Assembly (NCBI GenBank): GCA_951812795.1
Contig: OX638325.1
Coordinates: 2,194,277 to 2,258,276, forward strand
Length of the DNA stretch: 64,000 nt
Reading direction: 5' to 3'
Source of the DNA: an uncultured Dehalococcoidia bacterium
GTDB lineage: Bacteria; Chloroflexota; Dehalococcoidia; Lucifugimonadales; Lucifugimonadaceae
Within the stretch, counting starts at the first letter, position 1. Each line of letters begins with the position of its first letter. Both the position numbers and the translations under genes were made by a program. Positions 9,187-19,331 of this stretch are shown here, in pieces. The notes under the pieces are model-generated. The model saw only the letters and a list, made by a program, of their open reading frames with translations. It did no database searches and was not told the origin of the DNA.

Positions 9187-10314
9187 ATGACGATCATACG
9201 AGATGGACGAAATACCAAAGAAGCCAAGGACTTCACGATTGTTGGAGTCGGCGGCGCCGGTGCTAAGTCTGCAACCGAACTCGCCAAGGTGCTGGGAAGC
9301 CCAGATGACGTGATATCTGTCGATCGACAGATGGACAACCTGCTTTCGATCAATGTTGGGCGTCGCGTCGCGATTGGCTATCCAGTGTTCGTCCCGAGTC
9401 AACAAGGCACCTCCGACGACGACCTCGCAGATGTGAGCGATCTGTTCCGTCTGAAGACCGTAATCGGTAAACCACCTATCGTCTTCGTTATGGCTGGTCT
9501 CGGCGGCAATACGACGTTGGAGCTTATGCCATCAGTGATCCGCACCGCCATGTCCACTAGTGCAACAGTGTTGGCAATCGTTACCCAACCATTCGCGTTC
9601 GAAGGTCGCACACGTTCAAACATTGCAGGAATTGCGTTGGACAGAATTCGCGCTACCGGCTGCCCGTTGGCCATCGTAGACGCAGACTCCGCGTTGTCGA
9701 ACGTGGCGATTGCCGGTGATCTCGCTTCAGAGCTATCGGCGGCCAAAGCCCGTGTCGTGATGAACGTTTTGTCGGCCTCCGGGGTGGCAACACTCGGCAC
9801 ACTCAACACCGCACCTGAATTGCTCGACGCCATCAACGGAACCGGGCCAACTTTCATCTCCTACGCTTCCTGCGAAGACGTCGTCGACTACCGGAAAGCG
9901 ACTCGTGAGGCAATCAAGAACCCAATAACCACCGGCCTTGATCTGGGTGAAGCTGATCGCGTAAGTGTCATTGTCGCGGGACCTCGGGACATGTCGATCA
10001 AAGCGTTGAATTCCGCCATCGCGATCATTGAGGCAGAGACTTCAGAGAACGCGGTTTTGTCGACATCCTTCGTGACAAATTCCGACGCAACCAAAGGGAA
10101 CCGAATGAGGATCAGCATCTTGGCTGGCAGCCGGATGGAACAATCAGTCGCCACCGTCGCCGCGAATCAGCATGGAGAAGCCTTAGAGCCGCTCCGTTCT
10201 ACGGATGACGTTGATTCAAGGTCAATCGGCGATGACGTTGACGACCTATTTGGAGCTCCCGATTGGTTGACCGAAAAATCACCTGCGCAGGAACGGGTCC
10301 CGGTACTGCTTTAA
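9187..10314 (+). CDS. Divergent FtsZ/tubulin-like protein lacking catalytic motifs
   Basis: A 375-residue protein that aligns along its length with FtsZ but has lost key residues. Seen: an N-terminal T1-like loop TIVGVGGAGAKS (residues 17-28), a strand VFVMAGLGGNTTLE (99-112) where FtsZ has AGMGGGTGTG, and the well-preserved TVLAIVTQPFAFEGR (127-141), matching FtsZ TVAVVTKPFxFEG. A C-terminal domain with DLGEADRVSVIVAG and a closing RISILAG strand is also present. The T7 synergy loop (NxDFxDV in FtsZ) is not recognisable; the equivalent region reads SGVATLGTL. GTP hydrolysis is therefore unlikely (inference). GGAG six bases before the ATG at 9187 decides the start; a GTG at 9142 is the alternative. 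It could be a cytoskeletal paralogue, a membrane-remodelling protein or a partner of true FtsZ. Confidence 0.7.
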   Translation: MTIIRDGRNTKEAKDFTIVGVGGAGAKSATELAKVLGSPDDVISVDRQMDNLLSINVGRRVAIGYPVFVPSQQGTSDDDLADVSDLFRLKTVIGKPPIVFVMAGLGGNTTLELMPSVIRTAMSTSATVLAIVTQPFAFEGRTRSNIAGIALDRIRATGCPLAIVDADSALSNVAIAGDLASELSAAKARVVMNVLSASGVATLGTLNTAPELLDAINGTGPTFISYASCEDVVDYRKATREAIKNPITTGLDLGEADRVSVIVAGPRDMSIKALNSAIAIIEAETSENAVLSTSFVTNSDATKGNRMRISILAGSRMEQSVATVAANQHGEALEPLRSTDDVDSRSIGDDVDDLFGAPDWLTEKSPAQERVPVLL

Positions 10315-10491
10315 TTCGATCCGTCTCGTCCATTTTGTGCGCTCACGTTCGGCAATTCTGTGAGCCACTATTGGAACGGCAGGGAAGGACGTCGTTGAAT
10401 AAGCGATTGCGTTGGCGTCTCGGGTTCGAAGCCTCCTTACCCGGGTGACGCCCCAATCGCAACGACATTCTCCTTCCCCGCCGATCATCCA
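10315..10491. other. Intergenic, convergent, imperfect hairpin
   Basis: No gene is supported here. An imperfect inverted repeat at about 10405-10465 (GGCGTC pairing with GACGCC, plus interrupted flanking pairs) lies between two convergent genes and may help end transcription. There is no clear T-run. Confidence 0.3.
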
Positions 10492-11406
10492 TTAGGGACC
10501 GACCTTTCCCGGGCCAGCCGGGTTGTCAACCGTCAAATGCTGCGCGATCGTGTCGTTGAATTTCAACTCGGAGTCGTCCTCTGGTTGGAAACCGAGCACT
10601 CGACGTGCATTCTCTAACGACCAGAACGAACGTGTGTTAGCACTCAGGCCGTACACGATGACCCAAGGCACTCCATGTTCGTTGGCGATGTCAGGTGTTT
10701 CAATCGCCTTGGCGAAGAGCTGTTGAAGGTCCCGCTCGCTGAAATGTGCACCGAGACCGCGTTTGTACGTTGACTGCGGAGTCCCGCCGTGCAACGGATC
10801 GCGATTACTCATCAGCGCGTCCGCGTCGGTTTCGCGTGGATTCCCGATTCGGACTTGCACGACCTCGAGTTTGCGTCCGAAGGCGCCGCAAGCGTACGGA
10901 TGCGCAAGCAACTCGTACGCGGCCTTAGCCCAACCGTAAAAATTGTCGGACAGCGGCATCTCATCTTCGAAAACCATCTCCTTCTTGCGATTGTGGATCA
11001 GCGCGTGTTCGTACCAGTCAGCAGCATGATTAGAGCTTGCGACCACGATCCGTCTCACATCCCCGTCATAGGCGCAGCGATAGACGTTGTTCGCCATCTG
11101 GACATTTTCCAGTTCGGTAGCGAACCGATCGATCTGGGGCACCGCGTCGCCGTACACACCTCCGGGACTTGAACGCTTGTAAGCGAGGTGGATAACGGCA
11201 TCTTGCCCATCAAAGTGGTGTTGATACTGGGATCGATCCGTGTCGATCAGGTCGACGATCTCAATCCCCTCCACTGAGTTGCCATTCGCGTCGGTGTCCA
11301 TCGCGTCGATCAGTGTCAGGTCGTACCGATCGCGGTAGGTCTTGAGCATCTGCGCCGCGATGTAACCGCTAGCGCCGGTTATCAGAACTTTCAACTTGTT
11401 TGGCAC
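10492..11406 (-). CDS. NAD-dependent epimerase/dehydratase (extended SDR)
   Basis: About 304 residues. The N-terminal Rossmann motif is KVLITGASGYIAAQML (GxxGxxG). The acidic residue after the second strand (TLIDAMD) suggests NAD rather than NADP. A conserved AVIHLAYKR strand and a FYGWAKAAYE segment supply the YxxxK catalytic pair. The layout resembles uronate dehydrogenase or sugar-nucleotide epimerase families. It lies 43 bases downstream of the RDD gene on the same strand, so the two are probably co-transcribed. The exact sugar substrate is unknown. Confidence 0.85.
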   Translation of the reverse strand: MPNKLKVLITGASGYIAAQMLKTYRDRYDLTLIDAMDTDANGNSVEGIEIVDLIDTDRSQYQHHFDGQDAVIHLAYKRSSPGGVYGDAVPQIDRFATELENVQMANNVYRCAYDGDVRRIVVASSNHAADWYEHALIHNRKKEMVFEDEMPLSDNFYGWAKAAYELLAHPYACGAFGRKLEVVQVRIGNPRETDADALMSNRDPLHGGTPQSTYKRGLGAHFSERDLQQLFAKAIETPDIANEHGVPWVIVYGLSANTRSFWSLENARRVLGFQPEDDSELKFNDTIAQHLTVDNPAGPGKVGP

Positions 11407-11449
11407 GTCTCAACCTCCTTGCCAAGATCGCGGCGGGCCATACAGACTA

Positions 11450-12379
11450 TCAATCGTCCTGTTGCAGACCGCGCGGCGTAATGTTCTCGTCTGAAGTCAA
11501 CGTTATCGCGTACGTCCCGACCATGAGATCGTGCAATGCGCGGTTGTCGTGCCGAAGGATGAACAAGTAGCCAACATAAAAGATCGCAGTCGATACGACG
11601 GTCGACAATGCTCGACCGAATGCCAACGGAATTCCAGGAATGTTGCCGTTCGCGTCCAACACATAGACGTTTAGGATGCGTTTGCCGACTGTTGTGCCCA
11701 AAAGACCCACCAATATGCCGTTGTAGACGGTCGTCACAAATAATGCGAGTGCCAGCCCCGAAAACACATCGGAAACGGACTGTGCTTCCGATTCTGCGGA
11801 ATTCGCGGCATTGATTTGTGGCGCGTCTTCTACCGAACCCAAAACTGGCGTGGCGGTCGGCAGTGCTACTTGTTGGCTCGCATTCTCAAGTTCAGCAGTT
11901 ATCGCTTCGTAGTCGATGTAAGGTCGGCTGAGAATCAACGGAAACAAGAGGCTCAGAATGACTATAGTGATCGCGTTGTCGATCAAATATGCGACAACTC
12001 TGCGTCCGAAGCCAGCCGGAGGACCAAAGCGGGTTACCGCATCTGGGTGACCCCGATCTGTTTCGGGTTCAGAATCCGTTTCAGCGTAATACGGTGGACG
12101 TTCATACTCCCATTGAGGCTCCGGTTCGCCTTCGTCAGGACTATGGGTCTGCCATTGCGGTTCGTCGCTGGTTGAGTCGTCAGATTGTGAATCTGACCAG
12201 ACCGGATCCGCCTCTGGTGCCGCCTCTGCCGAAAAATCGCCATTCCCGCCAGTTTCGTACTGCGGTCGAGGGCGACCAAGCATTATGTTGCGGAGGTCGT
12301 CAGGGTGTGGCTTGGGTGTCGGCGACTCATCCGCTGCATTCGGGTTCGACACGGACCGGTCGTCTTTCGATTCAGGCAT
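11450..12379 (-). CDS. RDD family membrane protein
   Basis: About 309 residues. The first 125 residues are strongly acidic and Pro/Ser/Glu-rich, probably disordered and cytoplasmic. The RDD signature begins near residue 125 (GFGRRVVAYLIDNAI, with the R-D pair in and before the first helix). Transmembrane helices follow: ITIVILSLLFPLI, an LALALFVTTVYNGILVGLLG pair, and VVSTAIFYVGYLFIL near the end. Conserved TTVGKRILNVYVLD also fits RDD. Family function is poorly defined (transport or ion exchange in some members). The loop between helices 1 and 2 is longer than usual. It is divergent from the thioredoxin/NHL gene. Confidence 0.82.
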   Translation of the reverse strand: MPESKDDRSVSNPNAADESPTPKPHPDDLRNIMLGRPRPQYETGGNGDFSAEAAPEADPVWSDSQSDDSTSDEPQWQTHSPDEGEPEPQWEYERPPYYAETDSEPETDRGHPDAVTRFGPPAGFGRRVVAYLIDNAITIVILSLLFPLILSRPYIDYEAITAELENASQQVALPTATPVLGSVEDAPQINAANSAESEAQSVSDVFSGLALALFVTTVYNGILVGLLGTTVGKRILNVYVLDANGNIPGIPLAFGRALSTVVSTAIFYVGYLFILRHDNRALHDLMVGTYAITLTSDENITPRGLQQDD

Positions 12380-12464
12380 ACATCCAATTATGCGAAACCT
12401 CGCAACGGGATGCGCGACAATTGCGCAATACCCTTCCTATTGATTCGGATCGAACGGAGAAACA

Positions 12465-14015
12465 ATGACAACATCTCAAAACACCGCAACTTCGTACGCT
12501 GGGAAGGTGCGGGCACCGGAGTTTCCTCACGGTCTTGAGTGGATCAACACTGCGGCGCCGGTATCGCTATCGGCATTGCGCGGCAAAATCGTTATCCTCG
12601 ATTTCTGGACCTATTGTTGAATTAACTGCATGCACATACTTCCGCAGTTGCGGAGGCTGGAGAAGAAATACGCCGATACGCTCTTCGTGATCGGAGTTCA
12701 CTCGGCGAAATTCGACACTGAACGCGCCACGGAAAACGTGCGTGCCGCGATCAACCGATACAACGTCAATCATCCCGTAATCAACGATGTCGAGTTGCAA
12801 GTGATGTCGGCTTTCGCTGCACGGGCGTGGCCAACTTTGATGTTCGTCGACCCCGAAGGCAAAGTCATTGGCCGACACGAAGGCGAGTTCCAATTTGAGG
12901 CCATGGATCGAGTCTTGACGGCGATGGTTGACGAGTTTGATCGTGCCGGGGTACTTGACCGTGACCCAGTGCCGTTTGAATACGGTTCGGAATCCCGAAG
13001 TCATGGCGCCTTGTCATTCCCTGGCAAGATATTGGCCGCTGACGACGACAAGCTGTTCATCGCCGATTCAAACCATCATCGAGTCGTTGTAGTTAATGGA
13101 GACGGCACTATCGATGAGACAATCGGCAACGGTGAGAGTCCGTTGGCGGTTGATTCATTTGATCCGCAACCGGGCGTACTCAATCCCGTTGGCAGCGAAT
13201 GGGACTACGACGCGTCGCTCTTCGACAATCCCCAGGGCATGGCGTTAGATGGCGACACGCTATATGTGGCGGACGCGGGTACGCACACGCTAATGCGAGT
13301 CGATTTGGAGGCGCGTAAAGTCGCGGTCATCGCCGGCACTGGCGAACAGTCGTTGATACGGCACACGGGGGGTGAGGCGACATCGTTCCCTCTTAATTCG
13401 CCTTATGACCTTGAATTCGCGAACGGCACACTCTACATCGCCATGGCCGGGGCACACCAACTTTGGCAAATGGATATCGAAGCCGGCATGATCGAACCAT
13501 TCGCCGGGACCGGTGCCGAGAATATCGTCGACGGACCCCGAATGGAATCCTTGCTCGCCCAACCTTACGGATTGGCCCTCAACGGGAACAATCTCTTTTT
13601 CGCCGATTCGGAAACCAGCGCCATCCGCGTCGCCAAGATCGGCGAAGGGGGACGAGTGGTCACTTTATCGGGCACTGGGTTGTTCGCGTTTGGCGATTCT
13701 GACGGCATCGGCAAAGAGGCCTTGTTGCAACATCCTCAAGATGTTGCAATGGCACCTGACGCGATTTACATCGCCGACACATACAACCACAAGATCAAAC
13801 GCATGGATCTGTCGACGCTACGCGTCACAACCGTCGCCGGCGATGGTACTCAAGGATCGACCGACGGCGATGCCATGAGCGCAAGCTTTGATGAACCGGC
13901 GGGAATCGCCTACCGAGATGGGATTGTATACGTGGCTGACACGAACAACCACCTGATCCGCAAATTCGACGTGGAACTTGGGACTGTCGCTACAGTCGAA
14001 TTGACCAGCGTTTGA
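12465..14015 (+). CDS. Thioredoxin-NHL repeat protein, probable selenoprotein (UGA = Sec52)
   Basis: The frame from the ATG at 12465 (GGAG five bases upstream) runs to 14015 with one in-frame TGA at 12618-12620. Translated through it, residues 46-56 read DFWTYC-U-INCM. Thioredoxin/NHL proteins related to NHLRC2 have WTYCCINCMH here, so the TGA falls exactly on a conserved redox cysteine. Sequence on both sides is undamaged family sequence: a thioredoxin-like domain (about 1-150), then an NHL beta-propeller (about 170-510) with repeated LYVADTxNHxIRK motifs. A hairpin meeting bacterial SECIS rules follows the TGA. The product would be 516 aa. A gene starting at ATG 12630 would lose the first strand and the active site. 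It lies 12 bases before the DUF255 gene, forming a redox operon. The alternative is a nonsense mutation or sequencing error. Confidence 0.8.
12618..12656 (+). promoter_or_regulatory. UGA codon plus SECIS-like hairpin
   Basis: After the TGA at 12618-12620, bases 12639-12645 (CTTCCGC) pair with 12650-12656 (GCGGAGG), giving a 7-bp stem with one G-U pair and the 4-base loop AGTT. The loop begins 26 bases after the TGA and has G as its second base. As I recall, published bacterial SECIS criteria ask for a loop about 16-37 bases from UGA with G among the first two loop bases; both are met. Function in SelB recruitment is inferred. Confidence 0.7.
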
Positions 14016-14027
14016 GAGAGGTTGATC

Positions 14028-16097
<2,070 letters not shown>

Positions 16098-16203
16098 TAG
16101 AATCTCAGGCACGACGAGATCTTTCGTAACAAGTACATCCGCGACGCGAGCGGACGATTCAGCCGCGACTTCCGCGGAATCGAACACAAACGACGAGTGC
16201 CTG

Positions 16204-16491
16204 ATGCCCATCTACGAATACAAGTGCGAAAACGGCCACGTCTTCGATGAGATGCAAAGCTTCTCGTCGGAACCGATCGCTACATGTGGCGATTGCGGAA
16301 CCGCAGCGTCCCGAATGCTATCGGTGCCAATGGTGCTGTACAAGGGATCGGGTTTCTACACCACCGACTATGGTCGAAACGGATCGGCTTCGAGATCTAA
16401 ATCAGATTCCAATGGCGAGTCTTCCTCGGCTGATTCGAAACCTAAAGAGAAGGCGAAGAGCAAGTCTTCGTCTTCCGCTTCTTCTGATTAA
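16204..16491 (+). CDS. FmdB-type zinc-ribbon protein
   Basis: A 95-residue protein. The FmdB/CxxC_CXXC_SSSS domain occupies residues 1-45: MPIYEYKCENGHVFDEM, then CGDCG, with further AASRML and a GSGFYTTDY motif. Zinc would be bound by the CGDC pair plus Cys/His of CENGH; the first knuckle is C-x3-H rather than CxxC. The tail is Ser/Lys/Asp-rich and low complexity, as is common in this family. The function is unknown; some relatives are linked to formamidase or amidase genes. Confidence 0.85.
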   Translation: MPIYEYKCENGHVFDEMQSFSSEPIATCGDCGTAASRMLSVPMVLYKGSGFYTTDYGRNGSASRSKSDSNGESSSADSKPKEKAKSKSSSSASSD

Positions 16492-16506
16492 CGCGGGTGG
16501 CGTCGA

Positions 16507-16980
16507 TTGCGTTTCGTAATTCAACGCACTACCGGAGCACGGGTCACGGTCGACGGAGAGACGACGGGCGAGATTGAAAAGGGCTTGGTAATACTCGTCG
16601 GTGTTACGCACGACGATGAGCAAGCCGATATTGATTTTCTGGTCAACAAGACGGTCAACCTGCGGATATTCAGCGCGATTGATGGGAAATCTGGATTTGA
16701 TCTTTCGTTATTGGACGTGGGCGGTTCGGCCTTGCTGATCAGTCAGTTCACGCTGTTCGCAGACACGCGCAAGGGACGACGACCAGGTTTTACTGCTTCG
16801 GCGTCGGGCGATGTAGCGAGTCCGATTTTTGATAGTGTCGTCAAGGCATTCGAGGACGCCGGGGTGGGTGTGCAGCTGGGGGTTTTCGGGGCGATGATGA
16901 ATGTCGAGTTGGTGAACGAAGGGCCGGCGACGTTTATATTGGATTCGACGGACCGGCACCGGTCGCGGCGGCAGGGATAG
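16507..16980 (+). CDS. dtd: D-aminoacyl-tRNA deacylase
   Basis: 157 residues. Dtd hydrolyses D-amino acids, and glycine from tRNA-Ala, from mischarged tRNAs in the cytoplasm. The start RFVIQRTTGARVTVDG, the active-site SQFTLFADTRKGRRPGF and the chirality-checking EGPATFILDS (canonical NxGPVT-like) are present. The start is a TTG at 16507, needed for the conserved N-terminus. It follows the FmdB gene by 15 bases. The C-terminal extension after LDS is short and Arg-rich. Confidence 0.92.
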   Translation: MRFVIQRTTGARVTVDGETTGEIEKGLVILVGVTHDDEQADIDFLVNKTVNLRIFSAIDGKSGFDLSLLDVGGSALLISQFTLFADTRKGRRPGFTASASGDVASPIFDSVVKAFEDAGVGVQLGVFGAMMNVELVNEGPATFILDSTDRHRSRRQG

Positions 16981-16986
16981 ACGCCG

Positions 16987-17844
16987 TCAAGCGACGCTGA
17001 AATCGAGGGAGATGTCGAGGGCGGTGACGGAGTGGGTGAGTTCTCCGACGGAGATGATGTCGACGCCGGTTTCGGCGATTTCTCGGACGTTGTTGAGAGT
17101 AACGTTGCCGGATGCTTCCAAAAGGGATTGGCCGACGCGATCGTTGACGGCGGCTCGCATGGCGTCGGGCGTCATATTGTCGAGCATGACGATGTCGGCA
17201 CCGGCGTTCATTGCATCGACGGCGTCGAGGACGGTTTCGACTTCGATCTCGATCTTCATCGAGAAGGGCGCGTTAGCTCGGACATGACGGATGACGTCGC
17301 CAATCGACAAACCTTGTGATGCCATCGCGGCGATGTGGTTGTCTTTGATGAGGATGCAGTCGGCGAGTGACATGCGGTGGTTGCCGCCTCTGCCGGTTAG
17401 GACGCTGTATTTGTCGAGGAGGCGGAGGCCGGGAACGGTTTTGCGGGTGTCGACGATTGTGGCGTTGGTGCCTTGGATAGCGGCGACGTATTTTGCGGTT
17501 AGGGTTGCGATGCCGCTCATGCGTTGGAGGAGGTTGAGGGCGGTTCGCTCGGCGCTCAGGATTGCGGCTGCTTTTCCGGTTACGGTGGCGATCGCCAATC
17601 CGGGTTCGACTGGCGCGCCATCTTGTATATGGGGATCGAAATTGGCGTTCGGATTGAGCGTCTGGAATGTTTCCGCTGCGACTTGGATTCCGGCGATGAT
17701 TCCGGGTTGTTTAGCTACGATACGCGCGGTGGCTTGGACGTTGGATTCGCCGACAGTTGCGTTGGTGGTGGCGTCGTTAAAGGCGGAATCTTCTTCGAGC
17801 GCGGCTAGGACCACGCGTCGGATGTGGCTGGTCGAGAGGGACAT
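16987..17844 (-). CDS. nadC: Nicotinate-nucleotide pyrophosphorylase (carboxylating)
   Basis: 285 residues. The enzyme converts quinolinate and PRPP to nicotinate mononucleotide in NAD synthesis. Family motifs: EDSAFNDATTNATV, the ILSAERTALNLLQRMSGIAT helix, DTRKTVPGLRLLDKYSVLTGRGGNHRMSL with basic substrate-binding residues, IKDNHIA, EIEVETVLDA, VMLDNM and the closing ASGNVTLNN with DIISVGELTHS. All are intact. It is convergent with dtd and 12 bases downstream of the yebC-type gene, suggesting one transcript. Confidence 0.95.
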   Translation of the reverse strand: MSLSTSHIRRVVLAALEEDSAFNDATTNATVGESNVQATARIVAKQPGIIAGIQVAAETFQTLNPNANFDPHIQDGAPVEPGLAIATVTGKAAAILSAERTALNLLQRMSGIATLTAKYVAAIQGTNATIVDTRKTVPGLRLLDKYSVLTGRGGNHRMSLADCILIKDNHIAAMASQGLSIGDVIRHVRANAPFSMKIEIEVETVLDAVDAMNAGADIVMLDNMTPDAMRAAVNDRVGQSLLEASGNVTLNNVREIAETGVDIISVGELTHSVTALDISLDFSVA

Positions 17845-17856
17845 CCGCCCTTGGCC

Positions 17857-18621
17857 TCAGTTTTGTTGAGCGAGGAACTCTTGGAGTACTTCCTCGGAGA
17901 AGTCGGCGTTGGTGAAGACCTTTGATACGTCGTCGAGTTCTTCGAGTTCGTCGAGCAGACGAAGGGTTTGGACGGCCTGCGATTTTTCGAGACTGACAGT
18001 GTTGTTGGGGATCATCGCCAATTCGGCGGATTCGACGCGCACGTTTTCGAAGGCTTCAAGCTCGGTCTTGGCTTTGGCAAATTCGTTGAACGGGAAGGTG
18101 ATGCTGACAAGCTCGTCTTCGATGTCGACATCTTCGGCGCCGATGTCCATGACCTCTAGGGCGATCTCTTCAGGATCTGCGCCTTCGACTTCGAGGGTGA
18201 CGAGGCCTTTTTGTTCGAAGTTCCAAGAGACGGAACCGTTGGCAGCCAGGTTGCCGCCGCCGCGAGTGATCTTGGAGCGGATGCCGGAAGCGGCACGGTT
18301 GCGGTTGTCCGTGAGGGTTTGGATGATGAATCCAGCACCACCGGGACCGTATGCTTCGTATACGAGTTCTTCAAGGGCGTTGCCGTCGGCACCTTTGCCA
18401 GAACCTTTAGCGATGGCGCGCTCGATGTTGTCCTTAGGCATGTTCTGAGCCTTGGCGTTGTCGACGGCCAACCTCAGACGGAAGTTCATTTCAGGGTCGG
18501 GTGATCCTTCCCTGGCTGCGACGGTGATTTCGCGCGTGAGTTTAGTGAAGAGCTGACCGCGTTTGGCGTCGGCCGCGCCCTTCTTGTGCTTAATCGTGCT
18601 CCACTTTGAATGGCCTGACAT
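17857..18621 (-). CDS. yebC: YebC/PmpR family transcriptional or translational regulator
   Basis: 254 residues with the hallmark start MSGHSKWSTIKHKKG, then AADAKRGQLFTKLTREI, NMPKDNIERAI and YEAYGPGGAGFIIQTLTDN. Members bind DNA as regulators; recent work also links the family to translation at difficult codons. The C-terminal domain is acidic. The encoding DNA is normal for the window. It is followed by nadC and preceded by the KH-protein gene. Confidence 0.95.
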   Translation of the reverse strand: MSGHSKWSTIKHKKGAADAKRGQLFTKLTREITVAAREGSPDPEMNFRLRLAVDNAKAQNMPKDNIERAIAKGSGKGADGNALEELVYEAYGPGGAGFIIQTLTDNRNRAASGIRSKITRGGGNLAANGSVSWNFEQKGLVTLEVEGADPEEIALEVMDIGAEDVDIEDELVSITFPFNEFAKAKTELEAFENVRVESAELAMIPNNTVSLEKSQAVQTLRLLDELEELDDVSKVFTNADFSEEVLQEFLAQQN

Positions 18622-18667
18622 TTACGTCCTCCTCTCCTCATGAAGCGGTACCGGATGTTGGCGAATG

Positions 18668-19078
18668 TTATTCGACGTCGATTCCGGCGCGCATGTTTGA
18701 TTTGGTTGCGGCGACCCGAAGGAGCGATTGCATCGCGTGGACAACCCTGCCGCGGCGTCCGATCACTTTGCCTTTGTCGGCGTCGGCCACCTTGAGGTTG
18801 ATGTTCAGGCGCCCGTCGCTCCACTGCGAACTAACTTCGACGGCATCGGGTTCATCAACAAGTACGCGCGCGATGTAACCGATCATATCGCGCATTTCGG
18901 TTTCGCCTTCGATTTCACCGATGTCTTCGTACGATTCGGATTCGTCCTCGGCTTCGAATTCGTCGTCAGCAGGCGCTTCGGCTTGAATTTCGTCGGTTAC
19001 GATCTCATCGACGGGTTCATCTTGGACGATTTCGTCAACGACTTCGTCGTTTTCGGGCTGGCGTTGGTCTTCACGCAT
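18668..19078 (-). CDS. KH-domain RNA-binding protein (KhpA-like) with acidic N-terminal extension
   Basis: 136 residues. The C-terminal 75 residues are a KH domain of the KhpA type: MIGYIARVLVDEPDAVEV, then VIGRRGRVVHAMQSLLRVAA containing the GxxG loop. The first 60 residues are almost entirely acidic and repetitive (DEIV and DEP units), unlike ordinary KhpA, and are probably disordered. The ATG at 19078 overlaps the rpsP stop, consistent with translational coupling, and S16 followed by a KH protein is a common bacterial order. Confidence 0.85.
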   Translation of the reverse strand: MREDQRQPENDEVVDEIVQDEPVDEIVTDEIQAEAPADDEFEAEDESESYEDIGEIEGETEMRDMIGYIARVLVDEPDAVEVSSQWSDGRLNINLKVADADKGKVIGRRGRVVHAMQSLLRVAATKSNMRAGIDVE

Positions 19079-19331
19079 TAATTTTGACCTTTTCGAGGAT
19101 GCCTTTGGATTTGAGCATTCTTTCAACCGACTCGGATGGCTGAGCGCCCTTGCGGAGCCAATCGAGGGTTTTCTCTTCGTCGAAGTCGATCTGTGGTGGG
19201 TCGGGGAACGGGTCGTAGAAGCCGACTTGCTCAATGTATCTGCCGGCTGCGGCGTTGCGCTGGTCGGCGATCACGATGCGGTAGTACGGACGACCGCGTG
19301 AGCCGATTCTCTTGAGTCTGATTCGGACCAT
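19071..19331 (-). CDS. rpsP: 30S ribosomal protein S16
   Basis: 86 residues, normal length. Conserved VRIRLKRIGSRGRPYYRIVIADQRNAAAGRYIEQVGFYDP is visible in overlapping parts, with the later KTLDWLRKGAQPSESVERML. It is a small-subunit ribosomal protein. It heads the minus-strand group S16, KH protein, YebC, NadC. The promoter must lie between 19332 and about 19480. Confidence 0.95.
   Translation of the reverse strand: MVRIRLKRIGSRGRPYYRIVIADQRNAAAGRYIEQVGFYDPFPDPPQIDFDEEKTLDWLRKGAQPSESVERMLKSKGILEKVKINA

Noticed and set aside
10400-10470. tRNA-like GGGTTCGAAGCC sequence
   Set aside because: No acceptor or anticodon stems can be formed around it; only an imperfect hairpin exists.
12630-14015. 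A gene starting at ATG 12630 for the thioredoxin/NHL protein
   Set aside because: It would drop the first strand and the first half of the active site, has no ribosome site, and ignores 165 bases of in-frame homologous sequence with a good start at 12465.
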